A DNA stretch of 44,862 bases, from IMG/VR virus record IMGVR_UViG_3300035681_000038, positions 1-44,862 of that record, one strand, 5' to 3'. Positions 1-7,295 of the stretch are shown one piece after another. Source of the DNA: a virus. Below the pieces are notes generated by a model. That model saw only the letters and a list, made by a program, of their open reading frames with translations. It did no database searches and was not told where the DNA came from. Numbering within the stretch: the first letter of the stretch is position 1; every line of letters begins with the position of its first letter. Made by a program: the position numbers and the translations under genes.

Positions 1-68
1 ATATGGTCAAACAATCCCTTGGGCTTTGTTACGGCGGCACCAGTTTCTGTTGCTTTTTTTCTTGGCAT
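1..68 (-). CDS. Partial hypothetical gene (N-terminus only)
   Basis: An ATG at 66-68 opens a frame that runs off the left edge of the window. Only about 22 residues are visible, with a basic start (MPRKKATETG). It lies 1 bp after the stop of the upstream small gene, which fits the tight minus-strand packing here. There is no clear Shine-Dalgarno sequence. Function cannot be judged from this fragment. Confidence 0.5.
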   Translation of the reverse strand, partial: MPRKKATETGAAVTKPKGLFDH

Positions 69-69
69 T

Positions 70-279
70 TTACGATTTGGTCCAGACACGCTTATCGTAT
101 TGTACAAAGGTTGTCAATCCAAAGCCATTCTTGGCATTGGACCATACACCAGCATCATTTTTTGACGATGTAATCTTTGTGAATACAGCAGAAGTTGATT
201 CTACAGGCTTAGTCAAGTAAAACTTGCTGCCAATAGCCAACTTGCCAAACTCAATCTGCTTTGTTGTTTCGTCGCTCAT
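70..279 (-). CDS. Small hypothetical protein, 69 aa
   Basis: I chose the ATG at 277-279 (MSDETTKQ) over the longer frame starting at 306 because a good Shine-Dalgarno sequence, AAGAGGAAAAC, stands just before it. The protein has no signal peptide or membrane segment and I do not recognise a family. Its 5' end overlaps the end of the membrane protein gene upstream by about 29 bp, so the two are probably translated from one message. Confidence 0.7.
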   Translation of the reverse strand: MSDETTKQIEFGKLAIGSKFYLTKPVESTSAVFTKITSSKNDAGVWSNAKNGFGLTTFVQYDKRVWTKS

Positions 280-595
280 TTTTGTTTTCCTCTTTTGGTA
301 GTTCAACAGATTCTTTGTCTTTGGATAAAAGACGCTGAACGTGCTGTTCTAATCTATGAAATCGTGATTGATATTCTGTATGTTTGCCTGATAGTTTATC
401 CACCTTACTGGTTTGACGCTTTAGATTGTCAAATATTATTCTTAGTGTTTCTGTGATGGCGTTGCCATTTTCAACTATAGTAGTTTTATTTGTCTTATCC
501 ATCTTCTTTATCATAAGATAAAACTTATAACAAGAATACGCCAGACACAACTCAATTATGAATATCGCAGCCAGAAGTATATAAAAAAAGGTCAT
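251..595 (-). CDS. Membrane-anchored coiled-coil protein, 114 aa
   Basis: One hydrophobic segment spans about residues 3-27. A charged region follows with heptad-like spacing (about 45-95), and the tail is strongly hydrophilic (KEENKNERRNNKAD). This is a short N-anchored protein projecting a helix, a shape seen in spanin-like or other phage membrane accessory proteins, but no family motif proves that. It has its own promoter at 612-640 and overlaps the next gene by 29 bp. Confidence 0.7.
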   Translation of the reverse strand: MTFFYILLAAIFIIELCLAYSCYKFYLMIKKMDKTNKTTIVENGNAITETLRIIFDNLKRQTSKVDKLSGKHTEYQSRFHRLEQHVQRLLSKDKESVELPKEENKNERRNNKAD

Positions 596-601
596 AAATA
601 A

Positions 602-628
602 ATACCCCGATAATATAGATCAGGGTAT
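602..628 (-). terminator. Hairpin after the HNH gene
   Basis: On the minus strand ATACCCTGAT pairs with ATCGGGGTAT around a 7-nt loop, 10 bp with one G-T pair, followed by TTTATTTAT. It sits 9 nt past the HNH stop codon. The downstream promoter overlaps it, so one unit may end where the next begins. The T-tract is imperfect. Confidence 0.5.
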
Positions 629-640
629 AGTTGTTGTCAA
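612..640 (-). promoter_or_regulatory. Sigma70-like promoter
   Basis: TTGACA (635-640), 17-bp spacer, TATATT (612-617). The expected start near 605 gives a leader of about 10 nt before the ATG of the 114-aa membrane protein. Confidence 0.6.
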
Positions 641-1296
641 GATGCTATTTCTTGTCTTACTTCGGTGACATTATCCAAGAAATGTATCCAACTTGGATGA
701 TGTGCGATTTGTATGGTTGAACTTACTGGCACAGCCCTTGGTGCCTTTGGCTTGCGAATAAGTTTTAGCCCAGCCTGTTCTGGCGTTTTATCACCTTTCT
801 TGCTGTTGATTTCTTTATGACACCATACCATATTCTCAAACGTATTCTTGCCGCCCTTGGTACGAGGAATAACGTGGTCAATGTTGCCATCTTTCCAAGA
901 AATCTGACGACCTGTATATTGACATACTCCACCATCACGTTTACGAATGCTTTCTTTGGTCGGACGAGGAGTAACTACAGGCATCTTGCTATAGTTTGGC
1001 TGAATAATGACACGCGGAGCCCGAATAGTCATATTAGAGGTATGTATAGCAAGATCATAATCTCTTATAGGCAGATTCTTCCAAGTTTCCCAATCAACTG
1101 GCTGTACATATTCTGGATTATCCCAATCTACGCTGCCATTTTCATCCACACGAAAGTTCATATCTATGGCAAGAGCAGGCGGATTATTACCATCAACTCC
1201 ACCCAGCATAGAAATAAGAGCCTCCTTGACAGTCTTTGTATTCAAAGCCTGCCATAAGTTATTTAGGCACAATACTGGTTGGGAGATAACATTCAT
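637..1296 (-). CDS. HNH endonuclease, 219 aa
   Basis: The C-terminal half has the HNH fold signature: CQYTG at about residue 124, IDHVIPRTKGG with the catalytic DH pair at about 138-148, and WCHKEINSKKGDKTPEQAG. The N-terminal part (about 1-110) is a separate domain seen in stand-alone HNH proteins that start with a LNxxWQ motif (LNNLWQAL). Such proteins are nicking or homing-type nucleases in phages. Its start has an AAAGGA Shine-Dalgarno sequence and a promoter at 1317-1345. Target and role are unknown. Confidence 0.9.
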   Translation of the reverse strand: MNVISQPVLCLNNLWQALNTKTVKEALISMLGGVDGNNPPALAIDMNFRVDENGSVDWDNPEYVQPVDWETWKNLPIRDYDLAIHTSNMTIRAPRVIIQPNYSKMPVVTPRPTKESIRKRDGGVCQYTGRQISWKDGNIDHVIPRTKGGKNTFENMVWCHKEINSKKGDKTPEQAGLKLIRKPKAPRAVPVSSTIQIAHHPSWIHFLDNVTEVRQEIAS

Positions 1297-1316
1297 AATA
1301 TATCCTTTCAGATATA

Positions 1317-1345
1317 ACTATGACTACAATAATATAAAAAGTCAA
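1317..1345 (-). promoter_or_regulatory. Sigma70-like promoter
   Basis: TTGACT (1340-1345), 17-bp spacer, CATAGT (1317-1322). It precedes the HNH gene with a leader of about 13 nt that contains AAAGGA. It overlaps the 3' part of the 67-aa gene at 1349. Confidence 0.45.
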
Positions 1346-1348
1346 GCC

Positions 1349-1552
1349 TTATTTCTTGATAGGTATAACTTTTTCAATCCTGAAGTATGGGTCAAAGTCA
1401 ATCTCCATATCATCATCAAATAATACAACAGTTCTATTAACCTTTTGTATTACGGCGGTTACTTTCATTTTTTTACCTGTTGAAGATATTACAACATCTC
1501 CAACTTCAAGACGCTTGGCGATTTTGTCTGTATGTGCTGTTTTTGTCATCAT
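1349..1552 (-). CDS. Small basic hypothetical protein, 67 aa
   Basis: The core GDVVISSTGKKMKVTAVIQ followed by a second strand set resembles a small SH3/KOW-like beta barrel, as in several phage accessory proteins, but this is a shape impression only. It lies 10 bp downstream of the 63-aa zinc-ribbon gene and is probably co-transcribed. The sequence just before the ATG is ATATTTATTT without a Shine-Dalgarno sequence. Confidence 0.65.
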   Translation of the reverse strand: MMTKTAHTDKIAKRLEVGDVVISSTGKKMKVTAVIQKVNRTVVLFDDDMEIDFDPYFRIEKVIPIKK

Positions 1553-1561
1553 AAATAAATA

Positions 1562-1753
1562 TTAGTATTTTGTAGCAAGATGCCAATATCCGCAATAACT
1601 ACATTTGTATGGTATTCTATCACTACGATACTCTGTCAGTATTCTTTTAGCATCACGAATAGCATCGTTGCGAGATTCATAGTTTGTTTTAGTTTCGCAG
1701 GAAAGTTTGTGATGATCATTTAAGAACTTGGTATAAGATTTTCTTGTAGTCAT
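1562..1753 (-). CDS. Small zinc-ribbon protein, 63 aa
   Basis: The C-terminus PYKCSYCGYWHLATK is the C-x2-C-x2-W-H ending common in short phage proteins with half a zinc ribbon. The N-terminus is basic and helical. The gene overlaps the end of the RNA ligase gene by 38 bp, so it is in the same transcript. A nucleic-acid-binding role is plausible but not shown. Confidence 0.75.
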   Translation of the reverse strand: MTTRKSYTKFLNDHHKLSCETKTNYESRNDAIRDAKRILTEYRSDRIPYKCSYCGYWHLATKY

Positions 1754-2831
1754 CTGCTGTTATTGGCTTACCGTCAAGCACTTTGAATACAATCGCAGAT
1801 CTGCCTGTGCTGCCATGTGCTTGTAATATTTCTGCGGCAGCAAACTTGCGTGGCATTTTAGAACGAGCGGCGGCAAAAGCAAACAGTGCGTTCATTATGG
1901 TATGAACTTCTTTCATCGCATCGCATATGCGTGAAATATGCCCGATTGCCATATTTGCTATTTCGTAGTCAAACTTATGCGTAAGATAATCAAAGAACTC
2001 AGTATAGCCAGTAGGTTCGTGAGATAGTGTATGACGGTCCATAAACCAATCAATATATACATCAATTACCTTTTCTATGCTTGAGATTTCACTCTTGGCG
2101 CGATGCAGATACAAGTATTGAGCACTCTTGATCTTTAGAATATCCTGTTCGTCGTTGTAATACAGGCATATGCCCTCAAAGTCCCGCATATCAACCACTG
2201 CCTTCTGTAATTCGTCGATGGAGTTATAATTATAAAACTTTGGGCGGCGAAAGTTATAGTTTCTGGCAATATGGTTTAGTGAGTGCTGGTCTACAAGCGA
2301 ATAGTCATCGTGTACAATTGCGGCAATAAGAACCATATCGGGCTCTTTGCCATAATCTAATACAATACGATTGGTAGGAGATAGCCACTCAAAGATATAA
2401 GAATGCTGAGTGGTGTCTTGCTTTTCAAGATATGATATAAACTTGGCATACTTATTTAGCAATACATCTATTTCGTGTGCGTTTTCTTGCCTACGAGCAT
2501 CTGTCGTTCCTCTTGTACGAATAACAGTATGCCCCTTATATCTTGAGAATATAAGCGTAGAACCGTCCAACTTCTCAATCATTCTTGAACCAACGAGAGA
2601 AGACGGTGTGGGTGATATGTCAGGCTTTTCACCAAGGTTAAAAAACTTCTTGAAACTCAGTGAAACAGGATTTCCTTCCTTATCCCACAGTGAAGATCTA
2701 AAGATAAGATTCTGCTTGTTCCAAGTCGCTCCGATATGAATAGGTTGAATCAAATAGCACTCGTGCTCACCAACGAGATGCTGGTGAACCATAAAAGAGT
2801 TTCTATCTATAGACTGTATGTCTATTTTCAT
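1716..2831 (-). CDS. rnlA: T4 Rnl1-type RNA ligase, 371 aa
   Basis: ATP-dependent RNA ligase of the T4 gp63/Rnl1 family, which seals RNA 5'-phosphate and 3'-OH ends and in T4 repairs cleaved tRNA. Visible nucleotidyltransferase motifs are EKLDGS with the adenylated Lys87 (motif I), FEWLSPTNRIVLDY (motif IIIa region), EGICLYY (IV) and LKIKSAQYLYLH (V). The length matches T4 Rnl1 (374 aa). The -10 box ends 6 nt before the ATG, so the message should be leaderless. It overlaps the downstream zinc-ribbon gene. Confidence 0.93.
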   Translation of the reverse strand: MKIDIQSIDRNSFMVHQHLVGEHECYLIQPIHIGATWNKQNLIFRSSLWDKEGNPVSLSFKKFFNLGEKPDISPTPSSLVGSRMIEKLDGSTLIFSRYKGHTVIRTRGTTDARRQENAHEIDVLLNKYAKFISYLEKQDTTQHSYIFEWLSPTNRIVLDYGKEPDMVLIAAIVHDDYSLVDQHSLNHIARNYNFRRPKFYNYNSIDELQKAVVDMRDFEGICLYYNDEQDILKIKSAQYLYLHRAKSEISSIEKVIDVYIDWFMDRHTLSHEPTGYTEFFDYLTHKFDYEIANMAIGHISRICDAMKEVHTIMNALFAFAAARSKMPRKFAAAEILQAHGSTGRSAIVFKVLDGKPITADDYKKILYQVLK

Positions 2832-2837
2832 AGAACA

Positions 2838-2865
2838 AGCATACTATGGATATACTAAGTGTCAA
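2838..2865 (-). promoter_or_regulatory. Sigma70-like promoter giving a leaderless rnlA mRNA
   Basis: TTGACA (2860-2865), 16-bp spacer, TATGCT (2838-2843). Only 6 nt separate the -10 box from the ATG at 2831, so transcription should start at or beside the start codon. Confidence 0.7.
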
Positions 2866-2870
2866 TAAAA

Positions 2871-2896
2871 AATCCCCCAAAATAACTTGGGGGATT
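2871..2896 (-). terminator. Intrinsic terminator after the 71-aa gene
   Basis: A perfect 10-bp stem AATCCCCCAA/TTGGGGGATT with a 6-nt loop, followed on the minus strand by TTTTTTATT. It ends the transcript of the 71-aa basic protein just ahead of the rnlA promoter. Confidence 0.9.
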
Positions 2897-2920
2897 TTGA
2901 TATATCAATATTCTACAATA

Positions 2921-3136
2921 TTACTTGGTAAGAATACGGCGCAAAGCAGCAACTGCTCTACCATCAAGGCGAACCTTGTTCATCTTCTTGGTGACGGGAT
3001 TGATACCAGTCACACTAAGATGCATAATCTCATCCTTTACACCCTTTACAGGGCGAGTAAAAGAAAGAGAATACTTTCCGTTCTTGACGAATGTATTGAT
3101 TTTGCGGCCATTCTTTGTCTTGGTTGTCTTAGTCAT
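2921..3136 (-). CDS. Small basic hypothetical protein, 71 aa
   Basis: Lysine/arginine-rich (starts MTKTTKTKNGRK, ends with a short helix RAVAALRRILTK). It could bind nucleic acid, but I recognise no family. It is a single-gene unit between a weak TTGACA promoter inside the end of uvdE (3188-3215) and a strong terminator at 2871-2896, which supports it as a real gene. Confidence 0.75.
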   Translation of the reverse strand: MTKTTKTKNGRKINTFVKNGKYSLSFTRPVKGVKDEIMHLSVTGINPVTKKMNKVRLDGRAVAALRRILTK

Positions 3137-3187
3137 ATGCGTATATTTTTTGTTTTTTATTATTCTTATGTTGAATAAGATAAATAC

Positions 3188-3215
3188 AGTATGTAGATTA
3201 CTCGCAGATTGTCAA
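3188..3215 (-). promoter_or_regulatory. Sigma70-like promoter
   Basis: TTGACA (3210-3215), 16-bp spacer, CATACT (3188-3193), overlapping the last codons of uvdE. It would drive the 71-aa gene with a leader of about 45 nt. Confidence 0.5.
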
Positions 3216-4148
3216 TAAACTTTCGCGTGAAATCTTATTTATAGCAAGTTCTTTCATCTTGAACTCAAAGTCGAGATGTAGATTGCCTTTGTAGTTGGCA
3301 TAAATAGACGGCATCATAGTAGGAAAGTCGGCGTGAGCACGCGGATTTTTGCCGGGCAATGATTCGCTGAAATGAAACAACGGAATAACTCCAGTTGGCC
3401 AAGTTGATAGTGCTGTATCAAACGCAAACTCTTCGCTGGTTGAGTCTGGATTACACATATGGTGCAGATTATCAAATGTAATTGGAATACCCAGTCGCTT
3501 GTATGTGTTTTCATATAATGCCATTACACTCCAACTCTTTAGTTTGTCTTCGTTCTCCAACACTAAACGACTACGCACACCGTCGCTCATATTATGATAT
3601 ACTTTCTGGAATCTATCTGTTGTTTCGGCATAGTTACCATTGTTATAACAGTTCATATGAATATTAATCGGTGCTTCGTATGAACGAGGTAAATTAAGCA
3701 TATCCATAATCATGGCGTGTTGATCCAAGTCTCGTATAGAGTTTTCAACAACTTTTGGATTTGGACTGGCAGGTACAACAAACTGGTCAGGATGCATGCT
3801 ACAACGAATGTTATTGTCCTGTATGATCTTAGCGGCTGCTCTGAATTCCGAGTATATTTCTTCGGCGTTATAAAAATCATCCACAGTAAACTCCAGATCT
3901 GGGTGCGTCATCAATGGAAAAACATTACTACCAATGCGGTAATTCCAGTTATTAACCGCACACTCTCCAAGAACAGCACGAATAGTCTTAATATTATTCA
4001 ATGAACGATCAGCAAGCACTTTCATAGCAACCTTGCTACCCAACTTCTTATATTGGGCATATGTCATTACATTGAACTTGATTTTATGCTCTTGTAGTCC
4101 TGTATGGATACAGCATAGCGATGGAGTAATATTAGATGGTAAAATCAT
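3198..4148 (-). CDS. uvdE: UV-damage endonuclease UvdE/UVDE, 316 aa
   Basis: TIM-barrel endonuclease that nicks DNA 5' of UV photoproducts. Family features visible are an N-terminal ITPSLCCIHTGL strand, RIGSNVFPLMTHPDLEF, the metal-site segment CSMHPDQFVV, NIHMNCYNNGN, RLVLENEDK and FDNLHHMCNP. I prefer the ATG at 4148 to that at 4157 because the -10 box (4156-4161) overlaps the earlier one. The TSS then falls on the later ATG, giving a leaderless message. Length is typical for the family. A repair role in the phage is inferred. Confidence 0.93.
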   Translation of the reverse strand: MILPSNITPSLCCIHTGLQEHKIKFNVMTYAQYKKLGSKVAMKVLADRSLNNIKTIRAVLGECAVNNWNYRIGSNVFPLMTHPDLEFTVDDFYNAEEIYSEFRAAAKIIQDNNIRCSMHPDQFVVPASPNPKVVENSIRDLDQHAMIMDMLNLPRSYEAPINIHMNCYNNGNYAETTDRFQKVYHNMSDGVRSRLVLENEDKLKSWSVMALYENTYKRLGIPITFDNLHHMCNPDSTSEEFAFDTALSTWPTGVIPLFHFSESLPGKNPRAHADFPTMMPSIYANYKGNLHLDFEFKMKELAINKISRESLLTICE

Positions 4149-4155
4149 AGCATAC

Positions 4156-4183
4156 ATATTATACGGTAAAATGCTGTTGTCAA
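4156..4183 (-). promoter_or_regulatory. Sigma70-like promoter giving a leaderless uvdE mRNA
   Basis: TTGACA (4178-4183), 16-bp spacer, TAATAT (4156-4161), 7 nt before the ATG at 4148. Confidence 0.7.
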
Positions 4184-4193
4184 ATCAATAAAA

Positions 4194-4215
4194 AAGAGCC
4201 TCGTGTGAGGCTCTT
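4194..4215 (-). terminator. Intrinsic terminator after the outer-membrane protein gene
   Basis: Perfect 9-bp stem AAGAGCCTC/GAGGCTCTT with a 4-nt loop; on the minus strand it is followed by TTTTTTATT. Confidence 0.9.
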
Positions 4216-4241
4216 GATTATAACCAGTTTATGATATGTTA

Positions 4242-4958
4242 TTAAAACTTGACGGTAACAAATCCACCAAGCCAACTATTGTTGGTTGTGACAGAGTTGT
4301 TGAGGTAGTTATGGCGATAGCCAGCACCAACAACAACATTCTTGGCTTCATACACCAAGTCCAGTTTACCAGTTAGGTAATAATACGAATCCTTGACTGG
4401 GCCACCACGGCGCTCTGGTAGAGCATCCTTGGCACCAACCCATCCAAGAGTAGCAGCAGGAACCAGCTTGAATCCCTTGGCGAGCAGGAAGAGGTTGATT
4501 GGCTGGCTGAGAGAGCCTTCAGCAAACACCTGACGCAGATTCAGGTCATATCCTGCTGCTACGGTTGGGCTCAAAAAAGCATCGTAAGCCAGAGATCCGA
4601 ACACTTCAACACTATAATTTGTTTCGCCCTTTGCTGGTGCAGCCTTGGGGTAAAAATATCCCACGCCACCAACCTTGAGTGTAGTTGCCTTGTCAATAGT
4701 ATATCCTTGAGTCAAGGCCACATCAAGTTCACGAACGGTTGTATTTAGATTATCAAAATCCCATAGACCGACGACACTCAAGCTGGTCTTAGATGGTAGA
4801 TTGACGGTGACTTCGGAAGTACCTACATTGGTTCCTCCAGCTACACCACGAAATACATAGTCACTCTCAAATCCAGCAGTAGCCGATACTGTCTGGGAGA
4901 AAGAAACTGATGTGATCGCAATCAATCCTACGATTAGTTTAGTAATATATTTCTTCAT
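4242..4958 (-). CDS. TorF-like outer-membrane beta-barrel protein, 238 aa
   Basis: A signal peptide (about residues 1-26, cleavage near SATA) is followed by FESDYVFRGVAGG, the hallmark start of the TorF/Gcw_chp family of putative porins. Alternating beta strands follow, and the terminal aromatic (FVTVKF) is what the Bam machinery reads. Family members are bacterial outer-membrane proteins, so this would place a phage-encoded barrel in the host outer membrane. It is a single-gene unit with its own promoter and terminator. Superinfection exclusion or nutrient uptake are possible roles, not shown. Confidence 0.8.
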   Translation of the reverse strand: MKKYITKLIVGLIAITSVSFSQTVSATAGFESDYVFRGVAGGTNVGTSEVTVNLPSKTSLSVVGLWDFDNLNTTVRELDVALTQGYTIDKATTLKVGGVGYFYPKAAPAKGETNYSVEVFGSLAYDAFLSPTVAAGYDLNLRQVFAEGSLSQPINLFLLAKGFKLVPAATLGWVGAKDALPERRGGPVKDSYYYLTGKLDLVYEAKNVVVGAGYRHNYLNNSVTTNNSWLGGFVTVKF

Positions 4959-5010
4959 ATTTATTTTATATTTAGTTATTATTCTTCACGGTTTTCGCAA
5001 AGTACCGATA

Positions 5011-5039
5011 ACTATATGATATAAAATCTTTTATGTCAA
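5011..5039 (-). promoter_or_regulatory. Sigma70-like promoter of the outer-membrane protein gene
   Basis: TTGACA (5034-5039), 17-bp spacer, TATAGT (5011-5016). It starts about 10 bp after the tmRNA 3' CCA and gives a leader of roughly 45 nt. Confidence 0.65.
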
Positions 5040-5048
5040 TATATAAAA

Positions 5049-5429
5049 TGGTGGACGTGAGGGGAGTTGAACCCCTGTGCTGTATAATATAACTACAACC
5101 ATATACATGCTTATCTCTTATAATCCGACTAAGTTTGGTAGAGCACCACTTAGAAGTTGAGGACTCGTGTTTCTCGCTGTTGTTACGACCCTCGTCCTTA
5201 CAACAGCAAGCAGATGGTCGAGCGTTTTATTCTATATATCTGCGTCAATAGATAAAACGGGTAGCAACTTAGGCTACAGCAACTTCGCTCTTACGGCTTA
5301 CGCTTAGGAACGATGTCTTAGCAAGATTTCTCTTAGCATTTATTTTTTCCAACGGGTATTATACAGAGACATTAGACTCTGTGCATGCGGACTGCATCTA
5401 CACTATATAGTAGAATCCAGAACACGCCC
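5049..5429 (-). ncRNA. ssrA: tmRNA (SsrA), 381 nt
   Basis: Rescues stalled ribosomes by acting as tRNA-Ala and then as a short mRNA. The 5' end GGGCGTG, followed by TTCTGGATTC, matches the conserved tmRNA start. It pairs with CACGTCC before the encoded ACCA 3' end. The T arm is AGGGG-TTCAACT-CCCCT. The tag frame lies at 5269-5337 (minus): resume codon GCT, 22 residues beginning AKRNLAKTSF and ending VAVA, then TAA. It follows another structured RNA in one likely transcript from the promoter at 5650-5677. Host or phage origin of the tag is not known. Confidence 0.92.
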
Positions 5430-5440
5430 ATAATAAAAAA

Positions 5441-5643
5441 TAGAAAACGTGTAGGGGCTAGGTGTTTGGGCACCGGCACCGGAAATACATTCGGGTATTT
5501 CATCCTATCCCAACAACTTCGGCTATTTAGACAAGAATAAAACTTGATGCCTACTATGATGTTATGTGAGAATAGTCGCAAGTTTTACAAACAACGACTC
5601 TTTTAACTACCCTACACGCTTCTAAAAGTGATTCAAAGAACGA
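5441..5643 (-). ncRNA. Unassigned structured RNA upstream of tmRNA
   Basis: About 200 nt without a convincing ORF between the promoter and the tmRNA. Its ends are joined by a perfect 9-bp helix (CGTGTAGGG at 5610-5618 with CCCTACACG at 5448-5456), followed by TTTTCTATTTTTTATT, like an intrinsic terminator. A boxA-like site lies at its 5' end. I looked for RNase P, 6S and SRP signatures and found none. It may be a leader, a processed RNA or an attenuator for tmRNA. Confidence 0.5.
5632..5642 (-). promoter_or_regulatory. boxA-like antitermination element
   Basis: CGTTCTTTGAA at the expected transcript start. It matches the bacterial rRNA boxA pattern TG(C/T)TCTTT, which binds NusB-S10. The same element heads other stable-RNA transcripts in this window. 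Confidence 0.55.
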
Positions 5644-5649
5644 CAACTA

Positions 5650-5677
5650 TAATTATCTAGATATATGGTCTTGTCAA
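5650..5677 (-). promoter_or_regulatory. Sigma70-like promoter of the structured RNA/tmRNA unit
   Basis: TTGACA (5672-5677), 16-bp spacer, TAATTA (5650-5655). It is back to back with the plus-strand promoter at 5720-5747. Confidence 0.6.
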
Positions 5678-5719
5678 TACTTTTTATTTCAGGAAATTTT
5701 TATAAAAATTATATTCTGG

Positions 5720-5747
5720 TTGACATATACAATACTTAGAATAATAT
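5720..5747 (+). promoter_or_regulatory. Sigma70-like promoter of the plus-strand RNA-repair-type operon
   Basis: TTGACA (5720-5725), 16-bp spacer, TAATAT (5742-5747). The ATG at 5757 is 9 nt downstream, so the leader would be 0-3 nt and contains only T-rich sequence. Confidence 0.75.
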
Positions 5748-5756
5748 TTTATTTTT

Positions 5757-6110
5757 ATGTATAAACTATTTCTTGATGATGTAAGAGAACCAGAACAAGT
5801 GACTTGGGTAAAACTACCAGATGGTCCTTGGGAAATTGTGCGTAATTATGATCAATTCGTTGAGCATATCTCAAAGAATGGCATTCCATCGTTTGTTGCC
5901 TTTGATCACGACCTTGCAGAAGAGCATTATGGTGCCAATCCAAGAAGTGAATTCAAAGAGAAAACGGGATATCATTGTGCCAAGTGGCTGATTGAAAAGT
6001 GTATGAATGAAGACACAAACTTTCCACACTATGTTGTTCATAGCATGAACCCAGTAGGAAAGATGAATATTACCAGTTTGGTTGAAAACTTCAAGAACAC
6101 CATCAAGTGA
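5757..6110 (+). CDS. Cyclic-phosphate-processing receiver-domain protein (cPPRD), 117 aa
   Basis: The sequence YKLFLDDVREP, then VRNYDQF, FVAFDHDLAEE, GYHCAKWLIEKC and HSMNPVGKMNI, fits the cPPRD family. This is a receiver-like domain found next to RNA-ligase and phosphate-processing enzymes and proposed to act on cyclic phosphates of RNA ends. The gene opens the plus-strand operon and its stop overlaps the GTG start of the next gene (GTGA). Its location with a phosphoesterase and a macro domain supports a role in RNA end or ADP-ribose processing. Catalysis by this family is inferred, not proven. Confidence 0.8.
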   Translation: MYKLFLDDVREPEQVTWVKLPDGPWEIVRNYDQFVEHISKNGIPSFVAFDHDLAEEHYGANPRSEFKEKTGYHCAKWLIEKCMNEDTNFPHYVVHSMNPVGKMNITSLVENFKNTIK

Positions 6111-6757
6111 AAAAGATCAGCCTTAAAAGTGCAGACCAAAAGATGTGGTTTGTTTCCGATCTGCACCTTGGTCATAACAAGCCATTCATTCTTGGCCCAA
6201 GAAACTATTCCAATATAAATGAAGCATACGAACATACGCACAAAATGTTGGACGAACATATCGGACCAAATGACATTGTGTTTAATCTCGGTGATGTTGT
6301 GATTGGTGCATTTGATAATTCTCTAGCGTATGCCAAAAGAATTGTGCATATTCCGTGCAAACATCAGTATTTTATTTGGGGAAATCATAATGCCGGAATT
6401 CAACAGATATACGACGATTATAGAAAAGAACTAGGTTTATTGGCGGATGATATTGAAATGTATCCTCTTACAATTCCAAACACAAACTTTACTTTTCTAG
6501 GACATTATGCAGAAATAAGTATAGACACCAAAAAAGTTGTTCTTACCCATTATCCAATTGCTTCGTGGCACGGCATAAGTAAAGGTGCTTATAATATCCA
6601 CGGTCATTGTCATAGAAATTTAAAGGAAGATCTTTCTCTTGCTAGACTTGATGTTGGTTGGGAATGGAAGAGACGCCCCGTGGAATGGAGCGAAATTGTA
6701 GAAGAATTAAGTCCAAGAAAAACGATTCCTCCAGATCATCATGGTAAAGATGAATAA
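6107..6757 (+). CDS. Calcineurin-like metallophosphoesterase, 216 aa
   Basis: Metallophosphoesterase motifs in order: SDLHLGH (about residue 17), NLGDVVIG, WGNHNAG, THYPI and NIHGHCHRN. Metal ligands D, H, D, N, H, H, H are all present. GNHNAG replaces the usual GNHD, as in many phage members of this group. The start is GTG overlapping the stop of the cPPRD gene, so translation is probably coupled. The family hydrolyses phosphodiesters or phosphomonoesters; the substrate here is unknown, with RNA ends or nucleotides favoured by context. Confidence 0.88.
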   Translation: MKKISLKSADQKMWFVSDLHLGHNKPFILGPRNYSNINEAYEHTHKMLDEHIGPNDIVFNLGDVVIGAFDNSLAYAKRIVHIPCKHQYFIWGNHNAGIQQIYDDYRKELGLLADDIEMYPLTIPNTNFTFLGHYAEISIDTKKVVLTHYPIASWHGISKGAYNIHGHCHRNLKEDLSLARLDVGWEWKRRPVEWSEIVEELSPRKTIPPDHHGKDE

Positions 6758-6762
6758 AATTT

Positions 6763-7245
6763 ATGAAAAAACTAATACACAAGGATGGCAATCTACTTAC
6801 TGCAACAGACGTTGAAGTAATTGCTCATCAAGCCAACTGCCAAAACATATTTGGCGCAGGTATTGCTAAGAGTATAAAAGAAATGTATCCCAAGGCATAT
6901 CACGCAGATAGTATGGCATACAAGGATGGCAAAGCAGTGCTTGGAAGTTATAGTTTTTGTCATATGAATGGCAATCCTTTCAAGAAGATATTCAACCTAT
7001 ATGGGCAAAACTTGTATGGCTCAAAAACCAGAATGACAAACTACAATGCGTTGTATGATTCTCTTGAAGGAATGAAAAACTATCTAGTAGAGAATGATGA
7101 AGATTTACCAGTTCCAAATATTGGATTTCCATATCTTATGGGATGTGGCCTTGGAGGCGGCGATTGGAGAATAGTAGAAAGATTGATTGAAGTTGCCTTT
7201 CACAATTATGAAGGTGATATAATAATCTATAAATTCAAAGGATAA
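6763..7245 (+). CDS. Macro-domain protein (ADP-ribose binding/hydrolysis), 160 aa
   Basis: Macro domain with the ligand loops VEVIAHQANCQNIFGAGIAKSI (split here as strand 3 plus the GAGIA loop) and IGFPYLMGCGLGGGDW. The type resembles Poa1p/ALC1-like enzymes that act on ADP-ribose-1''-phosphate or remove ADP-ribose from nucleic acid or protein. ADP-ribose-1''-phosphate is a by-product of 2'-phosphotransferase tRNA repair, which fits the operon and the RNA ligases elsewhere. It starts 5 bp after the previous stop and ends at a strong terminator. Confidence 0.87.
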   Translation: MKKLIHKDGNLLTATDVEVIAHQANCQNIFGAGIAKSIKEMYPKAYHADSMAYKDGKAVLGSYSFCHMNGNPFKKIFNLYGQNLYGSKTRMTNYNALYDSLEGMKNYLVENDEDLPVPNIGFPYLMGCGLGGGDWRIVERLIEVAFHNYEGDIIIYKFKG

Positions 7246-7250
7246 TAAAA

Positions 7251-7272
7251 AAGCCCCGAGAAATCGGGGCTT
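7251..7272. terminator. Bidirectional intrinsic terminator
   Basis: Perfect 9-bp stem AAGCCCCGA/TCGGGGCTT with runs of A before it and T after it. It lies between the convergent macro-domain gene (plus) and the glycine-rich gene (minus), so it can serve both. Confidence 0.92.
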
Positions 7273-7295
7273 TTGTTTTTAGTAAATTTACTTAT

